Assembly (NCBI RefSeq): GCF_031880315.1
Contig: NZ_CP134771.1
Coordinates: 3,684,501 to 3,748,500, forward strand
DNA from: Pseudomonas baltica
GTDB taxonomy: Bacteria; Pseudomonadota; Gammaproteobacteria; Pseudomonadales; Pseudomonadaceae
DNA length: 64,000 nucleotides
Direction of reading: 5' to 3'
A program made the translations under genes and the position numbers. How positions within the stretch are numbered: position 1 is the first letter of the stretch; each line of letters starts with the position of its first letter. Shown piece by piece: positions 52,693 through 62,204 of the stretch. The notes below the pieces were generated by a model. That model was not told the origin of the DNA. It was given only the letters and a program-made list of their open reading frames with translations, and ran no database searches.

Positions 52693-55524
52693 GCGTTCGA
52701 GCTCGGTCTTGTAGCGCAGGTAGGCGTGGGTCGACGGCGCGCTATCGGTGAACACGCCGGAGAGGTCCAGGTCGGTGATGTAGCACCGGTAGCGCTCGCC
52801 GCCGGTACGCTGGGCGATGATCTGCTGTGCCACCTTGGTGTACAGCTGCGTGCCGTGTTCCAGCTCGCTGAATTCCATCTGATTGCAATACAGCGTGATC
52901 TGATGCTGATCGGCAGAAGTGCGTTCGATGATCGCCTGGATATCGTAGAACGGCCGCTCCACCGCGCCCTGGGGCGCCAACCGCGGTTCAGCGGCGCGCG
53001 CCGGCCCGGTCGCGGTGGCCGTGCCGGCAGGCATCAGCCGGTAGTAGCGCAGTTCCAGCGCCGGCGCCGGGAAGCCGTCTTCCATCGGCCGTAGCGCCTC
53101 GCGGCGAAACAGGATGGAATGAAAAAAGCGCTGCAGCGGCGCCAGCAGGGTGTTTTCGTCGAGAAAGGGCAGGCGCTGGCACCACAGCACGTTGAACTCA
53201 TCGAGTACGTATAGCTGCGCCTGGCGATCGTACTGGCGGTAGAACACCTGCACGCAGTTGGGCTTGCCCTGGGCGAGCACCAGCGCCAGATCCTGGCCCT
53301 CCAGTGCATGCTCATCGACCCGTAGCGGGCTGTAACCGCCTTGGGCTTCGCCAAGTTGGGTGATCAGCGCCGGCAGGGTTTCGAGCACCACGTGGCTGAC
53401 GTTGCCGCGTACCAGCTTGAGCAGGTGATAGTGCTTTTCGACCTTGAACAGGTAACGGTAGCCGCGATCGTACTCAAGCAGTTGCTGGGCGGTATTGAAT
53501 AGCGCTTCGACCCGCTGGGCGATGGCCGACGCGCGGTTGTGGCAGAAGCAACGCACCCGCAGGCGCGGCGCCGGGCGCTCGGACACCAGGCTGTTGAGGT
53601 AGTCGCGCAAGCAATCGAGCAGCGCGTGGGGGCTGTCGTAGCGGCTGACCTGGACTTCGTTCCAGCTATTGATCATGACTTGATCGAGGGTCAACACCAG
53701 GTTTTCCCGCACCCCGGCGTAACTCAGCGAGTCGGTGCGCTCGGTGGTCATGAGGATGTTCAGGTCGCGATGGTGACCAAGCGGGTCGACCCCGACATTG
53801 ACCATCAACAGCACTTCGGCCGGCACGCTGGGCAGCAGCAATTGTTCGTCGCTGACGTCGCTGTGCTCCAGATCGATGCTTTGTTGCAGGCTGCCCAGCA
53901 GGTTGAACAGCTCGAATTCGGTCAGGTCGCTGGTGCCTGGGTGCAAGGCCATGCGCGTGCTGCTGTCGATCACGCCGTTGCGGTGGCTCCAGGCGAGCAG
54001 TTCGATCAGCTCGCGGCTACGTTTGAGTGGCGAGAAGTGCTCCCACTCCTGAGTGCCCAGATTGCCCGTGAAGATCGCCCACTGAGTCTGGCCAGGTTCG
54101 CGCTTGTTGGGCGATTGCACCAGGGTGAGGGTGTCTTCGGCCAAGTCCGGGGCGATGCCGGGGTTGATGTGTTCGATCTTGCCGGCGCGGCGCTCGAAGG
54201 CGGCGTACAGGCGCCGGCCAAGGATATTCATGTCGCGCCGATCGGTGGGCGTGCCCATCGGCTGGTTGCGAGCGAACTGGGTGAGGAAGCGGTAGCTGTA
54301 GTTGAGTTCGTTGATCAGTGCGCGGCGCTCGCTGCCCACCTGGCGGACCTTCCACTGGGTGCGGCTGTCGAGCAGCATCAGCTGACGTTCGTCCCACTGC
54401 CATTCGGTGGTGAGTTTCTCCAGCACCTGACGTTGCCAGCCCTGGCTGCGCAAGCGCGCCGGGCCGCTGAGCTTCTTGTTGACCTTGAGGTAGAACGCGC
54501 GGCGCACCAGTTCCAGGCGCTGGGGCTCGTTGCGGGCCAGCAGGTATTCCTCGATGCGGCGGTAGACCATCACGTAGGGGTCGAATTCGTCGAGGTCGAG
54601 CTGGCGGCTGAACACCGCTTGCTTGAAGCGCAGGCTCAGGCATTGCACGTGGGGATGCTCGCTGGCGTAGACCTCGGTCAGCAGCAGCTTGAGCACCGAT
54701 TTGTAGGGCGAGTCGATGCCTTTGTACAGTTGCCACAGGCCTGCACCGATGAACTCGCCTGGCGGAATGTGCGCCATGTGGCCCAGATCGAGCACTTCGT
54801 TCTCGCGGATGAAGCGCTTGGACAGCAGCGTGTGGGTGTACTCGGCGTAGCGAGACTCTTCGTACACGGGCACCAGCCACCACAACGGCGTGCGTCCGGC
54901 CATCCAGATGGCGGTGCGGTAGAACTCGTCGAGCAGCAGGTAATGCTGAGTGCTGCCGCAGTTTTCCGAGCTCAGGGCGTCATCGCGTTCGCCTTGGGCA
55001 AAGCGTTCGCTGTCGATCAGAAAAAAATGCGCTTCGGCGCCCTGGCTCTCGGCCCAGACCTCCAGCAGCGTGCATTTGCGCGTCAGTTCGTCCTTGCCCT
55101 GAGCGCTGAGGCTGGCGTCATGGCAGACCCACATGTCCATGTCGCTGTTTTCGGTTTGCGCCAGGGTGCCCAGGCTGCCCATCAGGAACAGCCCGAGAAT
55201 CGGCCGTGGCAGATTGCCCTGGCGGGTCTTGTAGGAGAACGAGCGGGTCAGGCGCTGGGCTTCGGCCAGCACGTCGTCTTCGGGTTCATAGGTGGAGATG
55301 CCGGCGGGTGTGGAGCCGGAGACATAGCCAGGGAGCAATGGGTGATTGACGTGGAAGAACAGCGGCAGCAGCTTGAGCACGGCTTGCTGACGACCCGAGA
55401 AACCCTCGAGCGCGCGCTCCATCCGTCCCTGGTTGATGTCCAGGAAACGTTTGCGCAGCTGGCTGAGGACCTTGCGGTCGATCCCCTGATCCAGATCGGG
55501 GCGAATTTCGTCGTTGCGCGTCAT
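52663..55524 (-). CDS. cyaA: class I adenylate cyclase
   Basis: A 953-residue class I cyclase. The N-terminal catalytic half contains GSLGTLAQTENSDMDMWVC, whose Gly-Ser and Asp residues form the nucleotidyltransferase-like site (about residues 100-150). The C-terminal half is regulatory. It makes cAMP for the Vfr/Crp regulator. The 3' end overlaps the DUF1289 gene. Full family length. Confidence 0.94.
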   Translation of the reverse strand: MTRNDEIRPDLDQGIDRKVLSQLRKRFLDINQGRMERALEGFSGRQQAVLKLLPLFFHVNHPLLPGYVSGSTPAGISTYEPEDDVLAEAQRLTRSFSYKTRQGNLPRPILGLFLMGSLGTLAQTENSDMDMWVCHDASLSAQGKDELTRKCTLLEVWAESQGAEAHFFLIDSERFAQGERDDALSSENCGSTQHYLLLDEFYRTAIWMAGRTPLWWLVPVYEESRYAEYTHTLLSKRFIRENEVLDLGHMAHIPPGEFIGAGLWQLYKGIDSPYKSVLKLLLTEVYASEHPHVQCLSLRFKQAVFSRQLDLDEFDPYVMVYRRIEEYLLARNEPQRLELVRRAFYLKVNKKLSGPARLRSQGWQRQVLEKLTTEWQWDERQLMLLDSRTQWKVRQVGSERRALINELNYSYRFLTQFARNQPMGTPTDRRDMNILGRRLYAAFERRAGKIEHINPGIAPDLAEDTLTLVQSPNKREPGQTQWAIFTGNLGTQEWEHFSPLKRSRELIELLAWSHRNGVIDSSTRMALHPGTSDLTEFELFNLLGSLQQSIDLEHSDVSDEQLLLPSVPAEVLLMVNVGVDPLGHHRDLNILMTTERTDSLSYAGVRENLVLTLDQVMINSWNEVQVSRYDSPHALLDCLRDYLNSLVSERPAPRLRVRCFCHNRASAIAQRVEALFNTAQQLLEYDRGYRYLFKVEKHYHLLKLVRGNVSHVVLETLPALITQLGEAQGGYSPLRVDEHALEGQDLALVLAQGKPNCVQVFYRQYDRQAQLYVLDEFNVLWCQRLPFLDENTLLAPLQRFFHSILFRREALRPMEDGFPAPALELRYYRLMPAGTATATGPARAAEPRLAPQGAVERPFYDIQAIIERTSADQHQITLYCNQMEFSELEHGTQLYTKVAQQIIAQRTGGERYRCYITDLDLSGVFTDSAPSTHAYLRYKTELERSLNSALTSL

Positions 55525-55630
55525 TTAACACTCAAAATCACCCCGGCCGGGTGTGATAGCGGGGGGCTCTGAGCGGGTTATCGGCGTGATCGGCAGGATG
55601 TTGAGGGTTAATTGGTGGTTTACGCTACGG

Positions 55631-55724
55631 ACCTGTGGGAGCGGGCTCTGGCCGCGAAGGCGTCGGCAGGCGCACCACATCAAGCTATTCGCCGCCGGAT
55701 GCGCAAGCCCGCTTCCACAGGGAT
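55631..55724. repeat. REP-like inverted pair
   Basis: CCTGTGGGAGCGGGCTCTGGCCGCGAAGG and, about 45 bp on, AAGCCCGCTTCCACAGG form an imperfect inverted pair of a second REP type. Confidence 0.6.
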
Positions 55725-55742
55725 TTGTTCAGGGCTGGGGTA

Positions 55743-55988
55743 TCAGGCCGCCTGGGGCAGCTTGAGGATATCGAGCAGCGACTGCGCGTGCTCGGCGGCG
55801 AGGATGCCGCGGCTCGTGAGGTAGCCACCGTCCTGGAGGGTGATGAGTTCTTTGTCGTGAAGGCGCTGCGCGGCGGCGATTGCCTGGGGTGCGGCGGTGT
55901 GGTGGATTTTCAGCCCTTCCTGAGTATTGCCGAGATTGAACAGGGCAAGGATTTCCAGTTCGGCGATCAGTTCGGTGGAGTAGGACAT
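55743..55988 (-). CDS. TIGR02647 family small protein
   Basis: 81 residues from ATG 55988 (MSYSTELIAELEILALFNLGNTQEGLKIHH), which matches the TIGR02647 family of gammaproteobacterial proteins. It looks like a small winged-helix fold (QAIAAAQRLHDKELITLQDGGYLT). Function unknown. It stands alone between cyaA and the argH-linked small gene. Confidence 0.82.
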   Translation of the reverse strand: MSYSTELIAELEILALFNLGNTQEGLKIHHTAAPQAIAAAQRLHDKELITLQDGGYLTSRGILAAEHAQSLLDILKLPQAA

Positions 55989-56121
55989 AGACAGAGGCGC
56001 TCCAGGACTATTGTTATGGACGCGGCAATGCGGGCCGCGGCAACCCCGACTGGTAGCAGCGGGGTTTTTCAAGTGTAGTCAGGCTCTGGAAGTTCTGCCC
56101 GGTTTGCAGTGTCGGAATGTT

Positions 56122-56409
56122 TCAGTCGCGCTCGGGGGGCAGTTCCGGGAGGGCGCGCAGGGCGGTTTCGTACCACTGCGTATCGAACGGGCGGTCGGCG
56201 TCGAGCATGGCGTCGATCTCGTAGGCCAGCACGTGAGCCATCAATTCGACGATGTCGTCATGGGCATAGCCGACCAGCGTGAGCTTGTTGTAGGTGGCCT
56301 TGGCCGCTGCCGGCTCGCCGCTCTCCAGCTGGTTCTCGATGGCTTGGGTGAGGGTAGATTCAACGAATTGCTCTTCGTCGTCCTGTTCGATGTCGTTCGC
56401 TTCGCTCAT
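56122..56409 (-). CDS. conserved hypothetical protein linked to argH
   Basis: 95 residues from ATG 56409, acidic, helical. The pattern ESTLTQAIENQLESGEPAAAKATYNKLTLVGYAHDDIVELMAHVLA recalls short proteins found next to argH in Pseudomonas. No function known. A strong stem-loop separates it from argH. Confidence 0.7.
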   Translation of the reverse strand: MSEANDIEQDDEEQFVESTLTQAIENQLESGEPAAAKATYNKLTLVGYAHDDIVELMAHVLAYEIDAMLDADRPFDTQWYETALRALPELPPERD

Positions 56410-56434
56410 GGGCGTAGCCTCCATAAAGGGGATT

Positions 56435-56457
56435 GGCGAGGGGCGATCCCCCTCGCC
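56435..56457. terminator. stem-loop between argH and the small gene
   Basis: GGCGAGGGG-CGAT-C-CCCCTCGCC, a perfect 9-bp stem. No long T-run follows on the minus strand, so it may attenuate read-through or stabilise the argH mRNA. Confidence 0.5.
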
Positions 56458-56466
56458 GCAAGGGTA

Positions 56467-57861
56467 TCAACGGGAGGCGAGCAACGCCTGGCCACGCACG
56501 ACGGCCGCCTTGACCTGCGCCGGGGCGGTGCCGCCGATGTGGTCGCGGGCGTTGACCGAGCCTTCGAGCGTCAGCACGGCGAATACGTCCTGCTCGATCT
56601 GGTCGCTGAAGCGGCGCAGTTCTTCGAGGCTCATTTCCGCCAGGTCCTTGCCGCTCTCGACGCCATATTTCACGGCGTGGCCAACGATTTCGTGGCAATC
56701 GCGGAACGGCAGGCCACGGCGCACCAGGTAGTCGGCGAGGTCCGTGGCGGTGGAGAAGCCACGCAGCGCCGCTTCACGCATGATCGCGTGCTTGGGCTTG
56801 ATGGCCGGGATCATGTCGGCAAACGCGCGCAGCGAGTCGCGCAGGGTGTCGGCGGCGTCGAACAGTGGTTCCTTATCTTCCTGGTTGTCCTTGTTGTAGG
56901 CCAGGGGCTGGCCTTTCATCAGAGTCAGCAGGCCCATCAACGCGCCGAACACGCGGCCGCTCTTGCCGCGGACCAGCTCGGGGACGTCAGGGTTTTTCTT
57001 TTGCGGCATGATCGAGCTGCCGGTGCAGAAGCGGTCCGGCAGGTCGATGAACTGGAACTGGGCGCTGGTCCATAGCACCAACTCCTCGGAAAAGCGCGAC
57101 AGGTGCATCATCGCCAGGCTGGCGGCGGCGCAGAATTCGATGGCGAAGTCGCGATCCGAGACGCCGTCCAGCGAGTTGCCGCTGACGGCCTCGAAGCCCA
57201 GCAGCTTGCAGGTCAGCTCGCGGTCGATCGGGTAGGTGGTACCGGCCAGCGCGGCGCTGCCCAGAGGCATGCGGTTGGCGCGCTTGCGGCAGTCGACCAG
57301 GCGCTCATAGTCGCGGCTGAGCATCTCGAACCACGCCAGCAGGTGGTGCCCGAACGTTACCGGCTGCGCGGTCTGCAGGTGAGTGAAGCCCGGCATGATG
57401 GTCGCGGCCTCACGTTCGGCCTGCTCCAGCAGGCCCTGCTGCAGGCGGGTGATTTCGCTGAGGATCAGGTCGATTTCGTCGCGCAGCCACAGGCGGATGT
57501 CGGTGGCGACCTGGTCGTTGCGGCTGCGCCCGGTGTGAAGTTTCTTGCCAGTGATGCCGATGCGGTCGGTCAGGCGCGCTTCGATGTTCATGTGCACGTC
57601 TTCGAGGTCGACGCGCCATTCGAAGCTGCCGGCCTTGATTTCCGCCTCGATGGTGTTGAGGCCGTCGATGATGGTATCGCGCTCGGCGTCGGTCAGTACG
57701 CCAACGCTGGCAAGCATCGTGGCGTGGGCGATGGAGCCCATGATGTCGTGGTGATACAGACGCTGGTCGAAGTTGACGGAGGCGGTGAAGCGGGCGACGA
57801 AGGCGTCGACGGGTTCACTGAAGCGGCCGCCCCAGGACTGATTGGTCTTGTCTGTGCTCAT
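56467..57861 (-). CDS. argH: argininosuccinate lyase
   Basis: A 464-residue enzyme of the fumarase/aspartase superfamily. The signature [12 protein letters not shown] holds the catalytic Ser loop, with HTGRSRNDQ and [10 protein letters not shown] blocks upstream. It cleaves argininosuccinate to arginine and fumarate. It is divergent from the algZ remnant and algR, the standard Pseudomonas arrangement. Confidence 0.96.
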   Translation of the reverse strand: MSTDKTNQSWGGRFSEPVDAFVARFTASVNFDQRLYHHDIMGSIAHATMLASVGVLTDAERDTIIDGLNTIEAEIKAGSFEWRVDLEDVHMNIEARLTDRIGITGKKLHTGRSRNDQVATDIRLWLRDEIDLILSEITRLQQGLLEQAEREAATIMPGFTHLQTAQPVTFGHHLLAWFEMLSRDYERLVDCRKRANRMPLGSAALAGTTYPIDRELTCKLLGFEAVSGNSLDGVSDRDFAIEFCAAASLAMMHLSRFSEELVLWTSAQFQFIDLPDRFCTGSSIMPQKKNPDVPELVRGKSGRVFGALMGLLTLMKGQPLAYNKDNQEDKEPLFDAADTLRDSLRAFADMIPAIKPKHAIMREAALRGFSTATDLADYLVRRGLPFRDCHEIVGHAVKYGVESGKDLAEMSLEELRRFSDQIEQDVFAVLTLEGSVNARDHIGGTAPAQVKAAVVRGQALLASR

Positions 57862-58012
57862 GAAAACGCTCGTTGAAGGCGTGAACGGGAAATTGCCCGC
57901 AATAATAACAGGGTTGCCAGGCAGTTCGGCGTCGGCTTATCTGAACGCTTTGCGCATCAGGGGATGATCACGATCAGCCTGTGGGGGGCTGTTGTTGCGC
58001 TACTTTATATCT

Positions 58013-58437
58013 GCAGGGGAGACGGCATTGGCGAAACGATATTTATCGATTGAGCAATATCGTCTCGGCGAGCGTCTACAGTAGGACTGGGGGCGACACA
58101 ATTCCCGATGACCTGCCGATCCCGCAGCTAACCTTACAACCGTTGTTGGAAATGCGCTGATTCCGGCGTAGCCCCGCGCTTCGAAGGCGGACTGGTCAGC
58201 GTCGAAGCCGATTACCAAGGGGGAGAGTTCATATTGAGCATCAGCAATCCCTATGACGAAGCCTCCGTGCGGCACGTTTGCGGCGGCACGCATCAGGCGC
58301 TGGAGAACATTGGTGCGCGACTTGCGGCACTTTTTGGGCTCCGGGCGAGTCTGAGCGTGGATCACCGTGACGGTCGATATAACACTTGTCTACGTTACCC
58401 ATGTGCAAGACTCACGCAGGAATCCAGCGCTCTATGA
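58013..58437 (+). pseudogene. algZ: algZ (fimS) sensor kinase remnant
   Basis: Stitched translation gives ETALAKRYLSIEQYRLGERLQ, stop, DW, then DTIPDDLPIPQLTLQPLLE, NALI, then GVAPRFEGGLVSVEADYQGGEF and ISNPY...ALENIGARLAALFG to the end. This is the C-terminal dimerisation/HATPase part of an AlgZ-type (LytS-like) kinase. There is a TAG at 58082 and three one-base shifts (near 58091, 58151 and 58163). The membrane region and phospho-accepting His block (NPHFLFN) are absent. The stop overlaps the algR ATG, as in the intact operon. Confidence 0.85.
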
Positions 58438-59183
58438 ATGTCCTGATCGTTGACGACGAACCCCTTGCCCGCGAGCGTTTGAGCCGATTGGTCGGCGACC
58501 TTGAGGGCTATAGTGTCATGGAGCCGGGCGCCGGAAACGGCGATGAAGCCTTGACCATGATCGACTCACTCAAGCCCGATGTGGTGTTGCTCGATATCCG
58601 CATGCCCGGAACCCTCGACGGTCTGCAGGTGGCGGCCCGCCTGTGCGAGCGCGATGCGCCGCCTGCGGTAGTGTTCTGCACCTCCGACGACGAGTTCGCG
58701 CTGGATGCGTTTCAAGTCAGCGCCGTGGGCTATCTGGTCAAACCAGTGCGCTCCGAGTTGCTGCTCGAGGCCTTGAAAAAGGCGGAGCGCCCCAACCGAG
58801 TGCAGTTGGCCGCACTGACCCGTCCGGCGGCAGAAACCGGTAACGGACCGCGTACCCACATCAGTGCTCGCACCCGCAAGGGCATCGAGCTGATTCCATT
58901 GGATCAGGTGATCTATTTCATCGCCGATCACAAGTACGTGACCCTGCGCCATGAGGGCGGTGAGGTGTTGCTCGACGAGCCGTTGAAGGCGCTGGAAGAC
59001 GAGTTCGGTGATCGTTTCGTGCGTATTCACCGCAATGCCTTGGTGGCTCGTGAGCGTATCGAGCGTTTGCAGCGCACGCCTCTGGGGCACTTCCAGTTGT
59101 ATCTCAAGGGCCTCAATGGTGACGCCTTGATCGTCAGTCGCCGGCATGTGGCGGGTGTGCGCAAGATGATGCAGCACCTGTGA
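58434..59183 (+). CDS. algR: response regulator AlgR (LytTR type)
   Basis: 249 residues from ATG 58434. The receiver domain has VDDEP, the phosphorylation Asp in VLLDIRMPG near residue 54 and Lys in LVKPVR. The C-terminal LytTR domain has ISARTRKGIELIPLDQVIYFIADHKYVTLR and FVRIHRNALVA. AlgR controls alginate, type IV pili and other surface traits. Its cognate kinase gene upstream is degenerate, so it must act unphosphorylated or use another kinase. Confidence 0.94.
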   Translation: MNVLIVDDEPLARERLSRLVGDLEGYSVMEPGAGNGDEALTMIDSLKPDVVLLDIRMPGTLDGLQVAARLCERDAPPAVVFCTSDDEFALDAFQVSAVGYLVKPVRSELLLEALKKAERPNRVQLAALTRPAAETGNGPRTHISARTRKGIELIPLDQVIYFIADHKYVTLRHEGGEVLLDEPLKALEDEFGDRFVRIHRNALVARERIERLQRTPLGHFQLYLKGLNGDALIVSRRHVAGVRKMMQHL

Positions 59184-59192
59184 GTTGAAGAT

Positions 59193-59280
59193 TGCCTTCG
59201 TGGGCAAGCCTTGCTCCCGCAGAGGCACGACTCAGGGAGTGCGGGCAATGTAGGAGCGAGGCTTGCCCGAAGAGGCGGGA
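59193..59280. repeat. paired REP element (REPIN)
   Basis: TTCGTGGGCAAGCCTTGCTCCCGC and GTAGGAGCGAGGCTTGCCCGAAG form an inverted pair between algR and hemC. Confidence 0.75.
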
Positions 59281-59354
59281 GCTGCCGTATGTGTCCACGA
59301 GCCAGCTCACTGAAAATGCTATGATTGCGGTCTTTACCCTGTACGGACCGACTC

Positions 59355-60296
59355 ATGTCTCTTCGCCCCATCCGCATCGCCACCCGCAAGAGCGCTCTCG
59401 CGTTGTGGCAGGCCGAATACGTCAAGGCACGCCTGCAAGAGGCTCATCCCGGCATCGAGGTGACTCTGGTGCCGATGGTCAGTCGCGGCGACAAGCTGCT
59501 CGACTCGCCGCTGTCGAAAATTGGCGGCAAGGGCCTGTTCGTCAAGGAGCTCGAAAACGCCCTGCTGGACAACGAAGCCGATATCGCCGTGCACTCGATG
59601 AAAGACGTGCCAATGGACTTTCCCGAAGGCCTCGGACTTTTTTGCATCTGCGAACGTGAAGATCCACGCGATGCCTTCGTTTCCAACACCTATGCCAGTC
59701 TCGAGGCGCTGCCTCTGGGCGCTATCGTCGGCACTTCGAGCCTGCGTCGCCAGGCGCAGCTACTGGCCCGCCGTCCCGATCTGGTCATCCACTTCTTGCG
59801 TGGCAACGTCAATACCCGTCTGGCCAAGCTCGATGCCGGTGAGTACGACGCCATCATTCTTGCCGCCGCCGGCTTGATCCGCCTGGGCTTTGCCTCGCGA
59901 ATCGCCCATAACCTCAGCGTCGAGCACAGCTTGCCAGCGGGCGGGCAGGGCGCAGTGGGCATCGAATGCCGCAGCGCCGACACCGATCTGCATGCTCTGC
60001 TGACACCGTTGCATCACGATGATACCGCCGCGCGGGTCATTGCAGAGCGCGCCATGAACAAGCACCTCAATGGTGGCTGCCAGGTGCCGATCGCCTGCTA
60101 CGCGGTGCTTGAGGGCGACAGCTTGTGGCTGCGCGGCCTGGTCGGCCAGCCCAGCGGCACCCTGACCTTGAGCGCCGATGCGCGTGCGCCGCGTAGCGAT
60201 GCCGAAGCGTTGGGCATCCAGGTGGCCGAGCAGCTGCTGGCCCAGGGCGCGGCCGAGATTCTGCGCGACGTCTATGGCGAGGCAAGTCCCGAGTGA
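59355..60296 (+). CDS. hemC: hydroxymethylbilane synthase
   Basis: 313 residues from ATG 59355. N-terminus [32 protein letters not shown] block, and the dipyrromethane cofactor Cys in [11 protein letters not shown]. It polymerises four porphobilinogen units. Its stop overlaps the start of hemD. Confidence 0.96.
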   Translation: MSLRPIRIATRKSALALWQAEYVKARLQEAHPGIEVTLVPMVSRGDKLLDSPLSKIGGKGLFVKELENALLDNEADIAVHSMKDVPMDFPEGLGLFCICEREDPRDAFVSNTYASLEALPLGAIVGTSSLRRQAQLLARRPDLVIHFLRGNVNTRLAKLDAGEYDAIILAAAGLIRLGFASRIAHNLSVEHSLPAGGQGAVGIECRSADTDLHALLTPLHHDDTAARVIAERAMNKHLNGGCQVPIACYAVLEGDSLWLRGLVGQPSGTLTLSADARAPRSDAEALGIQVAEQLLAQGAAEILRDVYGEASPE

Positions 60297-61078
60297 CGGC
60301 CTGGCGTCTGCTGCTGACCCGGCCCGCGCAGGAGTCCGCCGCCCTGGCGCGGGCCCTCGAGCAGGATGGCGTTTTCAGTAGCAGTTTGCCGCTGTTGCAC
60401 ATCGAGCCGCTGCCGGTGACCGCCGCGTTGCGCGAGCCGATCGCCCACCTTGATCGCTATGCGCTGGTCATCGTGGTCAGCAAGCCGGCCGCGCGCCTTG
60501 GTCTCGAGCTGCTGAATCAGCGTGTGCCTGGGGCGCGGCCTTTATGGTTCGCTGTCGGCGCTGGCACCGCGCATGTCCTCAAAGAGCAGGGCCTGGAGGT
60601 ACAGTTTCCTGCCGAGGGTGACGACAGCGAGGCATTGCTGCGCCTCCCTGCGCTGCTGTCGCAACTTGACCAGCCAGCGCCGCGCGTGCTGATCTTGCGC
60701 GGCGAAGGTGGTCGCGAGTGGCTCGCCGAGCAACTGCGAGCGCGTGGCGCGACGGTCGACTATCTGCAACTCTATCGTCGCCACCTGCCGACCTACGCCA
60801 TCCACACCCTGCGTCAGCGTATCGAGGTGGAACGCTTGAACGGCGTGGTGGTCAGCAGTGGGCAGGGTTTTGCTAACCTGCTGCAGTTGGCCGCCGATGA
60901 TGCGCCCCTATTGCTCGGCTTGCCGTTGTTCGTGCCCAGCGCGCGTGTTGCAGCCATCGCTGCTGCCGCGGGCGCAGCCAACGTGATCAACTGTGCTGGT
61001 GCTAGCGCCCTGGCCCTGCGCGAGGCGCTGCGACAGTGCCCGGCGCCGGGGTCGGCTACCACTGACAAGAACGCCTAA
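60293..61078 (+). CDS. hemD: uroporphyrinogen-III synthase
   Basis: 261 residues from the GTG overlapping the hemC stop (GTGA). [17 protein letters not shown], the VSKPAARL and [12 protein letters not shown] blocks and the final [11 protein letters not shown] match the family, which is poorly conserved but recognisable by position and length. It closes the tetrapyrrole ring. Confidence 0.9.
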   Translation: MTAWRLLLTRPAQESAALARALEQDGVFSSSLPLLHIEPLPVTAALREPIAHLDRYALVIVVSKPAARLGLELLNQRVPGARPLWFAVGAGTAHVLKEQGLEVQFPAEGDDSEALLRLPALLSQLDQPAPRVLILRGEGGREWLAEQLRARGATVDYLQLYRRHLPTYAIHTLRQRIEVERLNGVVVSSGQGFANLLQLAADDAPLLLGLPLFVPSARVAAIAAAAGAANVINCAGASALALREALRQCPAPGSATTDKNA

Positions 61079-61094
61079 TACAAAGGATGGATAC

Positions 61095-62204
61095 GTGAGC
61101 GAAACAGTCTTGCCCAAAGAAGCACCCGCGCCTGAGGCGCCACTGACTCCACCTGTGGACAAACCCGCACGCAGCGGTACGGCGATTGCGATGTTGGCGC
61201 TGTTGGTTGCCGCCGCAGGCGTCGCGGTGGGTGGCTGGGGCGTCTGGCAAGTGCGTCAGCTTGAGGCTGGCCATCAATCGCAATCCGCGCAGATCGAAAC
61301 CCTGACCGCGCAATCGCAGGTCCTCAAGCAGGGCGAGCAGGCGCTGGATACGCGCTTGTCCCAACTGCCGCCGGCGGCCGAGCTGGAAGAGCGTCGGCGG
61401 CTGGTCGCGCAGTTGCAGGGCGATCAGCAACGCTTGAGTCAGCGCCTTGAAAGCGTGGTCGGGGCCAGTCGCAAAGATTGGCGCCTGGCCGAGGCCGAGC
61501 ACCTGGTGCGCCTGGCCAGCCTGCGTCTGTCGGCCCTGCAGGACCTCAACAGCGCTCGCGCACTGGTGCTGGGTGCCGATGAAATTCTTCGTGAGCAGGA
61601 CGACCCTGCCGCTTTCGCGGCCCGTGAGCAGTTGGCCAAGAGCATGGCCGCGCTGACCAGCGTGCAGCAGCCGGACCGCACCGGGTTGTTCCTGCAACTG
61701 GCAGCGCTGCGTGAACAGAGCGCGCAGCTGTCAGTGCTCGCGCCTGAATTCCAGGCTGCAGCCCAGGCCCCGGCGCTGGATGACGAGAGCGCTGGTTTCG
61801 CCCACTGGCGCCAATGGTGGCGGACGATTTCCGGATTCTTCCGGATTGATTTCAAGCCGGATGACAACATCCGTCCGCTGCTGGCCGGGCAGAGCCTGCA
61901 ACAAGTGCGCCTGGCTTTGAGCCTGGCGCTGGAGCAGGCGCAATGGGCCGCGCTCAACGGCCAGGGCCCCGTTTATACCCAGGCTCTGGATCAGGCGCGC
62001 AGCCTGGTCGCTAGCAGCTTCAATCAGGACAACACCCAAGCCCGCTCGTTGCTGGCGCGGGTCGATGAGCTCAAGGCGCAGCCGGTGACCATTGATGTTC
62101 CTGACCTGAGTACCAGCCTGGCTGCTCTGCAGGCCTATATGGCGCAGCGGCACACCCCTGTGGAAGGCGCCAAGGCGCCAGCTGAGCCGGGGGCTACGCC
62201 ATGA
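61095..62204 (+). CDS. hemX: HemX, membrane-anchored protein of the hem operon
   Basis: 369 residues from GTG 61095 (AAAGGATGG upstream); the longer frame into hemD is not used. A cytoplasmic Pro-rich N-tail, one membrane anchor at about residues 28-50, then a periplasmic coiled coil (QSAQIETLTAQSQVLKQGEQALDTRLSQLPPAAELEERRRLV) and a helical domain. The role in haem synthesis is unclear. It overlaps hemY by 4 bp. Confidence 0.88.
   Translation: MSETVLPKEAPAPEAPLTPPVDKPARSGTAIAMLALLVAAAGVAVGGWGVWQVRQLEAGHQSQSAQIETLTAQSQVLKQGEQALDTRLSQLPPAAELEERRRLVAQLQGDQQRLSQRLESVVGASRKDWRLAEAEHLVRLASLRLSALQDLNSARALVLGADEILREQDDPAAFAAREQLAKSMAALTSVQQPDRTGLFLQLAALREQSAQLSVLAPEFQAAAQAPALDDESAGFAHWRQWWRTISGFFRIDFKPDDNIRPLLAGQSLQQVRLALSLALEQAQWAALNGQGPVYTQALDQARSLVASSFNQDNTQARSLLARVDELKAQPVTIDVPDLSTSLAALQAYMAQRHTPVEGAKAPAEPGATP

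Noticed and set aside
53539..55572. 677-codon plus-strand frame opposite cyaA
   Set aside because: Shadow of third-position GC; cyaA is certain on the minus strand.
56041..56070. Terminator-like CCCCG/CGGGG hairpin with a T-run on the plus strand
   Set aside because: No plus-strand gene ends there; on the minus strand the T-tail is only two bases.
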